From NCBI GenBank assembly GCA_963837325.1, contig CAWIMV010000001.1, positions 2,728,001-2,792,000 of the forward strand: a stretch of DNA of 64,000 nucleotides. Reading direction: 5' to 3'. The notes under the pieces are model-generated. The model saw only the letters and a list, made by a program, of their open reading frames with translations, did not search any database and was not told the origin of the DNA. Below are positions 17,704-26,276 of the stretch, piece after piece. The translations under genes and the position numbers were made by a program. Position 1 is the stretch's first letter, and every line of letters starts with the position of its first letter. This DNA is from CAVQKZ01 sp963837325. GTDB lineage: Bacteria; Actinomycetota; Actinomycetes; Mycobacteriales; Jatrophihabitantaceae.

Positions 17704-17729
17704 CATGGAATCAATCCAGTAAACTGGAT
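17691..17729. promoter_or_regulatory. Two tandem inverted repeats over the lipoprotein promoter
   Basis: The first repeat pairs TTGACTCCAT (17691-17700) with ATGGAATCAA (17705-17714), 9 of 10 matching, and overlaps the -10 box. The second pairs ATCCAGT (17714-17720) with ACTGGAT (17723-17729) exactly, just past the expected start of transcription. Their placement is that of repressor operators. The regulator is not identified. Confidence 0.6.
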
Positions 17730-17795
17730 CAATAAGACGTCGCGCAGAGTGCGCCAGCATCGGCGCCCGCGTCATGATCGGAGAGGAAGAGCGTC

Positions 17796-18401
17796 ATGAA
17801 TCATGCTCACCAGCACACCATTGCGGCCGCGGCGATCGGCCTAGCCGGCTGCCTAGCACTTGCTGGGTGCGGCGGCGGCAGTCCGTCGAGCAAAGGCCCG
17901 GCACCAGCTAGCCATGCGCCAAGCGGCGCCACGAGCGCCGCGGCCGCCGCGCCCGCAAGCACCGGCGCCGCGTCGGGCAGCGCGAGCGCTCCAGCGGTCG
18001 CCGCCGGGGCCAGCACGGCCTGCGCGCTGGTCACCGAAAACGACGCAGCCACCGCGTTGGGCGCCGACCCCGGGCCGGGGAGCAAGTTCGAAAGCCATGG
18101 TTCGACGCAATGCCAGTACGGGGACGCTCAAACGATCATGGTGCTGGTGAATCTCACGCCAGCGCACGGCAAGCTCGCGTACGACCGCATGCACGGAGGC
18201 CCGACTCCCGACAAGCGTGTCACCGTTGCCGACGTGGCCGGCGTGGGCGATCGGGCGTTCGCAATCACGGGTCCGCATACCGCTGGCATCTACTTCAACA
18301 GCGGCGACTCGCTGGTACTCGTCTCCGTCATGGGCCGTACCGCAACCGCGCCCGAGCCGCAGGCCGTCGCCATGGCCAAGACAGCGGCAGGTCGGATCTG
18401 A
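17796..18401 (+). CDS. Secreted lipoprotein, DUF3558-like
   Basis: A 201-residue lipoprotein. The signal peptide ends in a clear lipobox (LALAGC, Cys at about 25), followed by a long Ala/Ser/Pro linker (about 30-75) and a folded domain that starts ACALVTENDAATALGADPG, contains STQCQYGDAQ and ends with GDSLVLVSVMGR. The Cys pair and the CxLxTxxDAxxALG start are typical of DUF3558-type actinobacterial lipoproteins, which lack a known function. Expression is probably controlled by the two inverted repeats upstream. Confidence 0.75.
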   Translation: MNHAHQHTIAAAAIGLAGCLALAGCGGGSPSSKGPAPASHAPSGATSAAAAAPASTGAASGSASAPAVAAGASTACALVTENDAATALGADPGPGSKFESHGSTQCQYGDAQTIMVLVNLTPAHGKLAYDRMHGGPTPDKRVTVADVAGVGDRAFAITGPHTAGIYFNSGDSLVLVSVMGRTATAPEPQAVAMAKTAAGRI

Positions 18402-18479
18402 CAGCGCGCATGATGTGCACGTCGAGCAGGTCGTACGCGGCGATTCGACGAGGGTTCGCTTGACGGCAGGGCGGCCCGG

Positions 18480-19292
18480 TCAGATGCGGCCAACCAGCAG
18501 GGACGCTTCGACCTGCTCGACGAGTGGTGCGGTGTCGTGTGGCGCAAGCGCGGCACGCAGACCACGTTCGAACTGCAGTCGATCCGCGGCAGGAATCTGA
18601 TCTTGCGATATCGCCGAGTAGAGGTTGCCGATCACGTAGTCCAGGTCGATATCGATCCGGTCGTGGTAGTCGAACGTTTCGACTTGCCGGTAACCGGCTT
18701 TCACCATCAACGCGCGACGTTCGGCCAACGTCTGTCGGTCGGTGCCGCACGTCGACGTCAGCGGGCCGAGCCAGCTCGTCAGGTAGCGGTTCAGGGCGTG
18801 GGACCAGGCGCTGTCCTGAAGCCACAGCGGGAGGCCCTGCGTGATGACCGCGACGCCTCCGCCGGCGCGGAGCAGGTTACGGCTGGTTGCGAACACCTGC
18901 TCTGCATTCATCCAGTGCAGTGCGGTGGCAACGGTGACCGCAGCGATCGGTTCGGTTTCGCCTGCCGACAGCAAAGCCGCAAGGTCACTGTCGGCGCCAA
19001 GAACCGCCAACACGTTCTCAACGCCCTGGTCCTGCGTTCGCGCGTCGAGTTGCGCCAGCATGTCCGGCTCGGGATCAACCGCGATCACCGAGCCAACCCG
19101 GGCCGCGAGCGGCACTGCGACCTGACCGGTGCCACAGCCCAGATCAAGCACGGAATCGGCGTGCGTCAGCTCTAGCACTTCACACAGTTGCACCAGCACC
19201 GCGCCGGGAACGTCACGCCGAAAGCGCCGGTAGTGGCGAGCCGTCGAGCCAGCGAAGTCGGAGACCACAACCCCACTATGCCGCCAAGGCAT
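18480..19292 (-). CDS. Class I SAM-dependent methyltransferase
   Basis: A 270-residue protein with a Rossmann-fold SAM site: motif I VLDLGCGTGQVAVPLA, acidic residue at the end of beta2 in VIAVDPEPDML, and the post-I ALHWMNAEQVF segment. The FAGSTARHYRRFRRDVPG start resembles small-molecule methyltransferases. The ATG at 19290-19292 (MPWRHSG) is chosen; a GTG eight codons later is also possible. It is divergent from a WYL regulator, with 106 bases between, so that regulator may control it. The substrate is unknown. Confidence 0.82.
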   Translation of the reverse strand: MPWRHSGVVVSDFAGSTARHYRRFRRDVPGAVLVQLCEVLELTHADSVLDLGCGTGQVAVPLAARVGSVIAVDPEPDMLAQLDARTQDQGVENVLAVLGADSDLAALLSAGETEPIAAVTVATALHWMNAEQVFATSRNLLRAGGGVAVITQGLPLWLQDSAWSHALNRYLTSWLGPLTSTCGTDRQTLAERRALMVKAGYRQVETFDYHDRIDIDLDYVIGNLYSAISQDQIPAADRLQFERGLRAALAPHDTAPLVEQVEASLLVGRI

Positions 19293-19398
19293 CACGGCCC
19301 GTACGACCCCCGGCACCGCAGCCGTCCTCGCGATCTGGTGCCCCAAGCGATCGGTAGGCTCAATTCCGGTCGTTCTGCTTCCGGTTACGGGGGACTTT

Positions 19399-20364
19399 GT
19401 GAAGCACGAGGCAAGCCCGACGGCCCGGGCGCTGTTAACGCTCGAACTTGTCCAGGGCAACCCCGGGATCACAGCGGACCGGCTCGGCGACAAGCTCGGG
19501 ATCTCGGAACGGGCCGCCCGGCGCTACGTCGGCATGCTCCGGGAAGCGGGCATCCCGATCGAGTCGGCGCGCGGGCGTTACGGCGGCTACCGGGTCGGCC
19601 GGGGTCTTCGGCTGCCGCCGCTGATGTTCAGTGCCGCTGAGGCGATCGCTCTGGTCATGGCCGTCCTCGATGGCCACCACGATGCCAGCGATCCGACCAA
19701 CCCCGTCGGCAGCGCGCTCGGCAAGCTCGTGCGCGCGCTCCCGGAATCGGTGGCGGCCCAGGCCGAGACCATGCGCCGAACCATCGCACCCGTCCCCGAC
19801 CGTTCCGCGGCCAGGCCCGACCCCGCAACCGCGACCGTCCTCGTGGAGGCTTGCGCGAGCAATCGCCGGGTTCGACTCGGCTACCGCTCCGAGGCGGGGT
19901 CGGAGTGGTCGATGGAGGTCGACCCTTGGGCCGTCGTCGTGCGTCACGGACGGTGGTATCTGCTGTGCGAGTCGGACCCGAAGGGCGAGCGGCGGGCCTA
20001 CCGGATTGATCGGGTGCGCGCGGTCGAGATGCTCGACGCGACCTTCAGCCCACTGCCTGACCTGAACCCGGTCGCGATGCTCGAGGAGCACCTGGCCGTG
20101 GGCTGGGAGTACGACGTCGAGGTCGTCATCGATGCGCCGTACGAAACGCTGGCCGGGCGCGTCCCCCGCGGCCTCGGCGTGCTCAGCCCGCTCGCTGCCG
20201 AGTCGACCCGCCTGGTCGGCAGCACCAGCAACCCGGGCTGGTATGTGGAGCAACTCGCCATGATCCCGGTGCCCTACCGCATCATCGACTCCCCTGAGGT
20301 GCAGCAGGCCGCCCGAGTGCTGGCCAAGCGGCTGCAGGCGGCGGCGGGGGATCCGCGTCTCTAA
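19399..20364 (+). CDS. WYL-domain transcriptional regulator (YafY-like)
   Basis: A 321-residue regulator with an N-terminal winged HTH (PGITADRLGDKLGISERAAR, RYVGMLREAGIPIES, GRYGGYRVGRG) and a central WYL domain (about 145-230) with GRWYLLCE and RAYRIDRVRAVEML, then a C-terminal WCX-type extension. WYL proteins bind ligands, often nucleotides, and regulate neighbouring genes. The GTG start is preceded by GGGGGA. It is divergent from the methyltransferase gene and convergent with the secreted phosphoesterase 15 bases away. Confidence 0.9.
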   Translation: MKHEASPTARALLTLELVQGNPGITADRLGDKLGISERAARRYVGMLREAGIPIESARGRYGGYRVGRGLRLPPLMFSAAEAIALVMAVLDGHHDASDPTNPVGSALGKLVRALPESVAAQAETMRRTIAPVPDRSAARPDPATATVLVEACASNRRVRLGYRSEAGSEWSMEVDPWAVVVRHGRWYLLCESDPKGERRAYRIDRVRAVEMLDATFSPLPDLNPVAMLEEHLAVGWEYDVEVVIDAPYETLAGRVPRGLGVLSPLAAESTRLVGSTSNPGWYVEQLAMIPVPYRIIDSPEVQQAARVLAKRLQAAAGDPRL

Positions 20365-20378
20365 ACCGTTCTACTCGT

Positions 20379-21269
20379 TCAAGCGATCGTCAATCCGAAC
20401 GCGCTCGCGAAGTTGGGGGCGCTACATCCGCTGCGGATGCAGGGTGCGTGGCCGACCCGGGTGAGCAATGTGGTCAACGAGTAGTGAGTCAGGGCCGTGC
20501 TGACAACACGAGCGTGCTGCGACGGGTGGATGACAGTCGTCAGTACGAGGTTGCCCTGGTTGTGGCCGTCCTCGTCGGCGGTGACGACGATCGCCAAGTG
20601 TCCGGACTTCCAGTCCGGCGAGGCGTAGATGAGCGTCAGCCAACTCTTGAGCCAGGCGTCGGCTGCAGCCAACGTGCCGTCGTGGGCATCGTGATCGAGA
20701 TTGGGCGTGACCTCTCCGACGTTGGGCAACGTCCCGGCCACGATGGCACTGCGCAGGGCGCCCGAGCTGGTCGTGCCCGAGGGTAGGTCGCCCGTGAGGC
20801 ACTTGCTGCGCTCGCCGCCGACGTAAGCCCACGGATTGTGGCGAACGGCGTAGCGACCGGTGTCGGCCGTCCGGCAGTTGGAGGTCATCGACTCCTGGTA
20901 GGCGTTAGCTGTCCGGCCGGAGCCGACGGCGAAGACCGACGGGGCCGCGATTGCGTGCGCACCCGGCCACTTGTCGTCGGCAATGCCGAACGTCGAGCCC
21001 GAACTGATGGCCAGATAGTTCGGCAGCGAAGGGTGGGTGATGGCCTTGTAGTTGCTCGCGTAGCCGTACTTGGTGGCCTGCGAGTAGAGGTACGGCATGC
21101 CCGACTTCATCTGGCTCAACGAATGGTTCTCCTCGATGAACACGAGCACCTTGTTCACTGAGCCCGCGGGAAGCGCCGCCGCCGCCGAGGGTATTGACGC
21201 GATGCCGGTGGCCAGGCCGGCACTGAGAAGCAGTACCGCCGCGATTGGAAGGGCTCGTTTCATCAGCAT
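20379..21269 (-). CDS. Secreted phosphoesterase (alkaline-phosphatase superfamily, PF04185 type)
   Basis: A 296-residue exported hydrolase with a Sec signal peptide (about 1-31, ending SAAAALP). Metal-site features include FIEENHSLSQM near residue 45, HPSLPNYLAISSG near 80 with the likely nucleophile Ser/Thr, TPNLDHDAHDG and VVTADEDGHNQGN. These fit phospholipase C/acid phosphatase-like enzymes that cut phosphate esters outside the cell. A start two codons later (MKRALPIA) is equally possible. It lies seven bases after the MFS gene and may share its transcript. Confidence 0.85.
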   Translation of the reverse strand: MLMKRALPIAAVLLLSAGLATGIASIPSAAAALPAGSVNKVLVFIEENHSLSQMKSGMPYLYSQATKYGYASNYKAITHPSLPNYLAISSGSTFGIADDKWPGAHAIAAPSVFAVGSGRTANAYQESMTSNCRTADTGRYAVRHNPWAYVGGERSKCLTGDLPSGTTSSGALRSAIVAGTLPNVGEVTPNLDHDAHDGTLAAADAWLKSWLTLIYASPDWKSGHLAIVVTADEDGHNQGNLVLTTVIHPSQHARVVSTALTHYSLTTLLTRVGHAPCIRSGCSAPNFASAFGLTIA

Positions 21270-21276
21270 TCTCGAT

Positions 21277-22545
21277 TCAGCTCGCCGATGGGCTGGACTC
21301 TACTTCTTCGGCGACGGGGCGCACGTCGTCGTGGGCGATGTGTCGCAGTTGCTTCCAGATGAGGATGAGGAACAGCCCCGAGCCGGCGAAGGCGAACCAG
21401 AACGGGGCGGTCAGCGCGACGTGCTGGGCCAGCAAGCCGCCGATGCCCGACCCGATGACCAGCCCTCCGAAGACGCCTACGGTGTTGACGCTCCCGACGC
21501 GTCCCTGCAAGGCCGTGGGCACCGCCCGCTGGCGCACGGTGATCGACGTGGTGCCCCAGATGAAGGCGTGGGCCCCGAAGATGAAGAAGATCGGCATGGC
21601 GATCCACGGCGAGGTGGTGAGAGCCAGACCAAGATGGGTCAGCGTCTCGATGATCAGTCCGACCCGCATGATGTTGCCCAGACTGACCCGTCGGATGATC
21701 CATCCGTACGACAGGGTGCCCAGCAGCCCGCCGATGGCTGACACCGTCGTGATCAGCCCGAAGCCGACCGAGCCGAGGTCCAAGCGCCGAGTCGCGTACA
21801 GGACGAGTACCGACCAGGCGGCGCCGAACGTGATGTTGAACGTGAAGATCGTCAGCACCAGGGTGCGGACCGCGGGATGGTGCCGGACCCAGCGGACACC
21901 CTCCGCGATGTCGTGCCAGACAGCCGGCGTTACGGAGTCGTCCCGTACGCGTGCGGGCAATGCGATCCGTGACACGAGTATCGCGCCGAGGCCGACGAAT
22001 ACGGCTTGAGCGGCGAACGGCGATGCCATGCCGGCGGCGAACAGTGCGGCCCCGATGGGCGGCCCGGCTAGCTGGTTCACGGTGATGAAGCCGACCTGGA
22101 GCCGGGCGTTGGCGATGGCCAGGTCGTCGCGGTGGACCAGCATCGGCAGCAGCGTGCTGCTCGTGTTGTCGGCGAAGACTTCGGCAGTGCCGAGCGCGAA
22201 CAGCGTCCCGAGGACCAGCGCAATCGACACCGCGCCCGTGACGATCGTCAGGCTCAGCATGATGAGCATGCCCGCGCGGAGCAGATCGGCGCTGATCACA
22301 ATGAGCTTGCGGTTGACCCGGTCGGACAACGCTCCGGCCCACAAGCCGAACAACAGCGGCGGCAGCCATTGCAGCAGCGCGGCGGACGCGATCAGGAACG
22401 CGTTGCCGGTCAGCGACGCGACGAGCAGCGGACCGGCTGCGATTGCGATTCCGTCGCCGGTGTTGCTGAGCCACGACGACGCGAGCAGCCACCTGAATCC
22501 GTGGCCGAAACGCGTTGGCGCGACGGCCTCAACCAGGGTGCCCAC
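21277..22545 (-). CDS. MFS efflux transporter (EntS-like)
   Basis: A 422-residue, about 12-helix major facilitator. The N-terminal half has SNTGDGIAIAAGPLLVASLT, then GLWAGALSDRVNRK, the loop 2-3 motif with GxxSDRxxR. The second half has GTLSYGWIIRR and HVALTAPFWFAFAG. This pattern is common in the EntS and macrolide-type exporter group. The start is GTG. Downstream comes the secreted phosphoesterase, upstream a long hairpin and the GH3 gene, all on one strand. The substrate is unknown. Confidence 0.85.
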   Translation of the reverse strand: MGTLVEAVAPTRFGHGFRWLLASSWLSNTGDGIAIAAGPLLVASLTGNAFLIASAALLQWLPPLLFGLWAGALSDRVNRKLIVISADLLRAGMLIMLSLTIVTGAVSIALVLGTLFALGTAEVFADNTSSTLLPMLVHRDDLAIANARLQVGFITVNQLAGPPIGAALFAAGMASPFAAQAVFVGLGAILVSRIALPARVRDDSVTPAVWHDIAEGVRWVRHHPAVRTLVLTIFTFNITFGAAWSVLVLYATRRLDLGSVGFGLITTVSAIGGLLGTLSYGWIIRRVSLGNIMRVGLIIETLTHLGLALTTSPWIAMPIFFIFGAHAFIWGTTSITVRQRAVPTALQGRVGSVNTVGVFGGLVIGSGIGGLLAQHVALTAPFWFAFAGSGLFLILIWKQLRHIAHDDVRPVAEEVESSPSAS

Positions 22546-22573
22546 AGTGGGCTGAGGCTATCGGCCCCGGCAA

Positions 22574-22628
22574 CCCCGATTGTGCAACTTCTGGGTGCCT
22601 CAGGCCGCCAGAAGCTGCACAATCGGGG
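22574..22628 (-). terminator. 21-base-stem hairpin between GH3 and MFS genes
   Basis: Arms at 22574-22594 and 22608-22628 are complementary over 21 bases with one mismatch, which becomes a G-U pair only in minus-strand RNA; the loop is 13 bases. It lies 17 bases after the GH3 stop and before the MFS start. There is no T run, so it may be a U-less terminator or an RNA-stabilising element. The wobble suggests selection on the minus-strand transcript. Confidence 0.6.
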
Positions 22629-22645
22629 GGAACAACCAACCGCGG

Positions 22646-24961
22646 TCAGCCAGTCACCTGGAACGTCCGCTCCAGCGACGCAGCCGACGAGTCGCCGGCG
22701 TACAACTCGATCTGGCCGGGCTCGACGACGAAGCGCCCACGATTGTCGTAGAAGCCGAAGTCCGATCGGTCGATACGGAACGTCACCGTCTTGGATGCTC
22801 CCGGCGCCAGCGTCACCCGCTCGAACCCGCGCAGCCGGCGCACGGGCTGGGAGATGCTCGCAACCGGATCGTGCAGGTAGAGCTGAGCCACATCGGTGCC
22901 GGCCACGTGCCCGGTGTTGGTGACGGTCACCGACGCCTTGACGCTGCCCCGCCCGCTGACGCTGGCTCGGTCGAGGTGGAAGTTGCCGACTGAGAACGTG
23001 GTGTAGCTCAGCCCATACCCGAACGCGTACAGCGGATCGCACGAGCGCAGGTCGCGGTAGCGCGACGTGTACTTCTGGGTCACGTCACACGGACGGCCGG
23101 TCGGTTCGTGGTTGTAGTAGATCGGCACCTGCCCCAAGGTCTGCGGGAACGAGACCGGCAGCTTGCCGCTCGGGTTGACCTTCCCGAACAGGACGTCGGC
23201 CGTAGCGTTGCCGCCTTCGACGCCCGGGAACCAGGCCTCGAGGATGGCCGGCGAACTGGCGGCGACATTGCTCAGCGTGAGCGGTCGGCCGTTGAACAGC
23301 ACGACCACGAACGGCTTGCCGGTGGCCTTGATCCGGTCGACGAGTTCCTGCTGCTTGCCCGGCAGGTCGATCTCCGAACGAGCCGCGGCCTCGCCGCTCA
23401 TCCCGCGCGACTCGCCGAGCGCGAGCACGACCTGCTGGGCGTGGCTGGCCGCCGTCACCGCCGCGGCGAACCCGGCGTCGGAACCGCACTCGTCGGCCGG
23501 TGTGTTGTTCGGCGGGTCGACGTCGTTGATCGTGCAGCCCTGGGTGAACGTGGTGTTCGAGTCCTGGGCCTTGATGCCGGAGTAGACGCTCACCGCGTCG
23601 GCGTCCCGGCCCTGGCCCCACCACGGGCCGAGCATGTCGTGCTGGTCGTTGCCGAGCGGGCCGATCACGGCCGTCGACTTGGTCGGGTCCAGCGGCAGCG
23701 TCGCGCCCGAGTTCTTGAGCAGCACCATCGACTCGCCGGCCGCCTTGCGGGCTGCGGCGCGGTCGCTGGCAGTCAGGAAGCTCGTCGGACTGGCGGCCCT
23801 GGTCTGGTCGACGTACGGGTGGTCGAACAGCCCGGCGCGGAACTTGACCCGCAGGATGCGGCGCACGGCGTCGTCAAGCCGCGTCATCGAGATCCGGTGC
23901 TGGCTGAGCAGTTCCTTGCCGTAGTCGCGGATGTTCGTGCTCACCATCTCCGAGTCGGTGCCGGCCATCAAGGCGTTCGCGCCAGCTGACGGTCCGTCCG
24001 CCGCTGTACCGTGGCCACACGGGCCGCCCGTCGGCCGGACGCCGGGGCAGGCGCGGGTCTCGGACACTGCGGTGTAGTCGCTCTCGATGAACCCGTCGAA
24101 GCCCCATTCCTTCTTCAGGATGTCGGTCTCGGTGTAGCGGTTCGCGCAGCCGGGCACGCCGTTGATCGCATTGAACGAACACATCACCGTTGCCGCACCG
24201 GCATCGACAGCCGCCTTGAACGGTGGGAGATAGAGGTTGCGCAGCCGCTGCTCCGACATGTCCGTGGTGTTGTAGTCGCGGCCGCCCTCGGGCTGACCAT
24301 AGGCGACGTAGTGCTTGACGCTGGCGACGACCTTGTTGGCCGCGGCGTAGTTGCGGCCCTGGTCTCCCTGCACGCGCGCGACTGCCAGCTCTGAACCGAG
24401 GTAGGGGTCTTCCCCGTTGCCTTCGACGATCCGGCCCCACCGCGGGTCGTGCGATACGTCGAGCATCGGGCTGTAGACCTGCTTGATGCCGACGGTGGCT
24501 GATTCGCGGCCCCCGATGGTCGCGTCGGCGCGGGCGACGTCGGGGTCGAAGGAACTGGCCGCGCCCAGCGGCACGGGGAAGATCGTGCGGTACCCGTGGA
24601 TGGTGTCGTAGGCGAAGAGGATGGGGATGTGCAGCCGGGATTGCTCAACCGCGACGTGCTGGTAGTGGTTGATCTTGGCCGGATCGGTCAGGCTGAAGAC
24701 CCCACCCACGCCGGCTTTGGCGTCGGCGTCGGTGATCTGCCCGTCGGAGAGCAACTGCACCTGCTGCAGCTTCTCTGCCGTGGTCATCCGGGCCAGCAGC
24801 GCATTGATCTTGTGCTCGGTCACCCGATCAGCTCTTGCGGCGCTGCTCAACGCGACGCCCCGGGTGGGATGGGGCTCGGCGGTGGCCGCGACCCCGATTC
24901 CGGCCAGCGTCGCGGCCGTGGTCACTGCCGTCGCGACGATCACGATCGTGCTTCGCTTCAT
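22646..24961 (-). CDS. Secreted glycoside hydrolase family 3 beta-glycosidase
   Basis: A 771-residue enzyme with a Sec signal peptide (about 1-28). The GH3 N-terminal barrel has PMLDVSHDPRWGRIVEGNGE, SVKHYVAYG and the nucleophile Asp295 in GFIESDYTAV. The C-terminal GH3 domain and a fibronectin-like GH3 tail follow (YAFGYGLSYTTFSVG, then ending in AGDSSAASLERTFQVTG). It removes beta-linked glucose or similar sugars from oligosaccharides outside the cell. The ATG at 24959-24961 sits behind GGGGAG. The length is that of the BglX-like group. Confidence 0.93.
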   Translation of the reverse strand: MKRSTIVIVATAVTTAATLAGIGVAATAEPHPTRGVALSSAARADRVTEHKINALLARMTTAEKLQQVQLLSDGQITDADAKAGVGGVFSLTDPAKINHYQHVAVEQSRLHIPILFAYDTIHGYRTIFPVPLGAASSFDPDVARADATIGGRESATVGIKQVYSPMLDVSHDPRWGRIVEGNGEDPYLGSELAVARVQGDQGRNYAAANKVVASVKHYVAYGQPEGGRDYNTTDMSEQRLRNLYLPPFKAAVDAGAATVMCSFNAINGVPGCANRYTETDILKKEWGFDGFIESDYTAVSETRACPGVRPTGGPCGHGTAADGPSAGANALMAGTDSEMVSTNIRDYGKELLSQHRISMTRLDDAVRRILRVKFRAGLFDHPYVDQTRAASPTSFLTASDRAAARKAAGESMVLLKNSGATLPLDPTKSTAVIGPLGNDQHDMLGPWWGQGRDADAVSVYSGIKAQDSNTTFTQGCTINDVDPPNNTPADECGSDAGFAAAVTAASHAQQVVLALGESRGMSGEAAARSEIDLPGKQQELVDRIKATGKPFVVVLFNGRPLTLSNVAASSPAILEAWFPGVEGGNATADVLFGKVNPSGKLPVSFPQTLGQVPIYYNHEPTGRPCDVTQKYTSRYRDLRSCDPLYAFGYGLSYTTFSVGNFHLDRASVSGRGSVKASVTVTNTGHVAGTDVAQLYLHDPVASISQPVRRLRGFERVTLAPGASKTVTFRIDRSDFGFYDNRGRFVVEPGQIELYAGDSSAASLERTFQVTG

Positions 24962-25210
24962 CGGTTCTCCCCAGTCGATCCCGCGTCCAACTGCCGGTTT
25001 CTTCCGGTATGACGCGGCGTGCCAAGCATGTTGCTCGACCGGACAAATCGGCGCAACGGCCGGCTCGCTCCAACCTCTGAATTTCCTCTCAAATCCGGAT
25101 CGGGGTGAGAACCCTGGGCCGCAGGGGTATCGACCGGACACCGGTAGGAGGCGCAGCGTCACAAGTCGCATGGGCAACGAACGCCGGCACCGAGCGGGGA
25201 GGTCACGGAC

Positions 25211-26215
25211 ATGTCGGAACAGGGTGCACCGAAGCCCAATGCACTGTCGCGCCGCGATGCCCTGAAACTGGGGTCGGCCGCGGCCGGCGGTGTGCTACTT
25301 GCTGGTGTCGCGTCGCCAGGCCAGCCCGCCCGTGCCGCAGCCGCGACGGCGAGTGGCGAGACGCCGAACCGGCTCCCGGTCGCCGCCATCGAGAAGATCA
25401 TCGGCGCCGAGGGCATGGTCAGCGACGGAGTGCTGAGTATCGAGGTGGACCGCGACGACATCGGGACGGTCCGCAATTCTCACGGCGTCCCGATCAAGCC
25501 CTCGTTCGAAGTCAACGGCACCCTCGTGTTCCAGAGCCTGGGTGACCATGACCACGATGGCGACGATCGTTATGGCGCAGCGATGTTGAACGGCGACCTC
25601 CCGTTCCTTCCACATGAACTGCAACCAGCCCTCGATCAGATGCAGGCCCACGGTCTGACGTTCCAGGCGATGCACCAGCATTTCTACGACTGGAATCCGA
25701 TGGTGTGGTTCATGCACTTCCGTGGGCACGGCGACCCGCGCCGGCTCGCCAGCGGCGTTGCGGCCATGTTGAGCGTCACCGCCACTCCGCTCCCGCAAAC
25801 CTCGCCGAGCCATCCCACCACCCCGCTGGACACCAAGCGGCTGGCGAAGATCATCGGCGCTTCGCCGACGGTGGGCGCGGACGGCGTCGTCACGTTTGAC
25901 ATCCCGAGGAAGGAGAAGCTGCGACTCGGCGGCGTCACCATCAACCCCTTCCTCAATGTGGCCACGACCGTCGGCTTCGAACCCTTGGCTTCGACGACTG
26001 CCGTTGTCGTCGACTTCGGAATGACTGCGGACGAGATCCAACCGCTCACCAAACTGATGCGCTCGCTCGGATGGCAGGTTGGCTGCCTCTACAACCAGGA
26101 AACCGATGAGTCCCCCCAGCTGTACTTCAGCCATCAGTTCAAGGCCGGCGACCCGTACCGGCTCGCCGGCGAGATCCGCCGCGGCCTGAACCAGATGAAC
26201 GTCAAACTCAGCTAA
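25211..26215 (+). CDS. Tat-exported DUF1259 (LppY/LpqO-like) protein
   Basis: A 334-residue protein. The N-terminus has a twin-arginine signal (LSRRDALKLGSAAAGG), then two DUF1259 domains. The first begins with VAAIEKIIGAEGMVSDGVLS (about 57-185) and contains HDHDGDD and QHFYDWNPMVWFMHFRGHG. The second begins with KRLAKIIGASPTVGADGVVT (about 215-330) and ends in YRLAGEIRRGLNQM. The family includes mycobacterial LppY and LpqO; function is not established. The His/Asp-rich loop and Tat route suggest a folded metalloprotein. GGGAGG lies before the ATG. Confidence 0.87.
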   Translation: MSEQGAPKPNALSRRDALKLGSAAAGGVLLAGVASPGQPARAAAATASGETPNRLPVAAIEKIIGAEGMVSDGVLSIEVDRDDIGTVRNSHGVPIKPSFEVNGTLVFQSLGDHDHDGDDRYGAAMLNGDLPFLPHELQPALDQMQAHGLTFQAMHQHFYDWNPMVWFMHFRGHGDPRRLASGVAAMLSVTATPLPQTSPSHPTTPLDTKRLAKIIGASPTVGADGVVTFDIPRKEKLRLGGVTINPFLNVATTVGFEPLASTTAVVVDFGMTADEIQPLTKLMRSLGWQVGCLYNQETDESPQLYFSHQFKAGDPYRLAGEIRRGLNQMNVKLS

Positions 26216-26276
26216 CCCGCCACGGTCACGACGCGGGCACGTCGCGCGACCCGAGCGACGTCGCGCTCCGCCGTGG

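Noticed and set aside
21263..22492. 409-codon leftward frame overlapping the MFS gene
   Set aside because: Arg/His-rich frame shift of the MFS gene with no hydrophobic segments.
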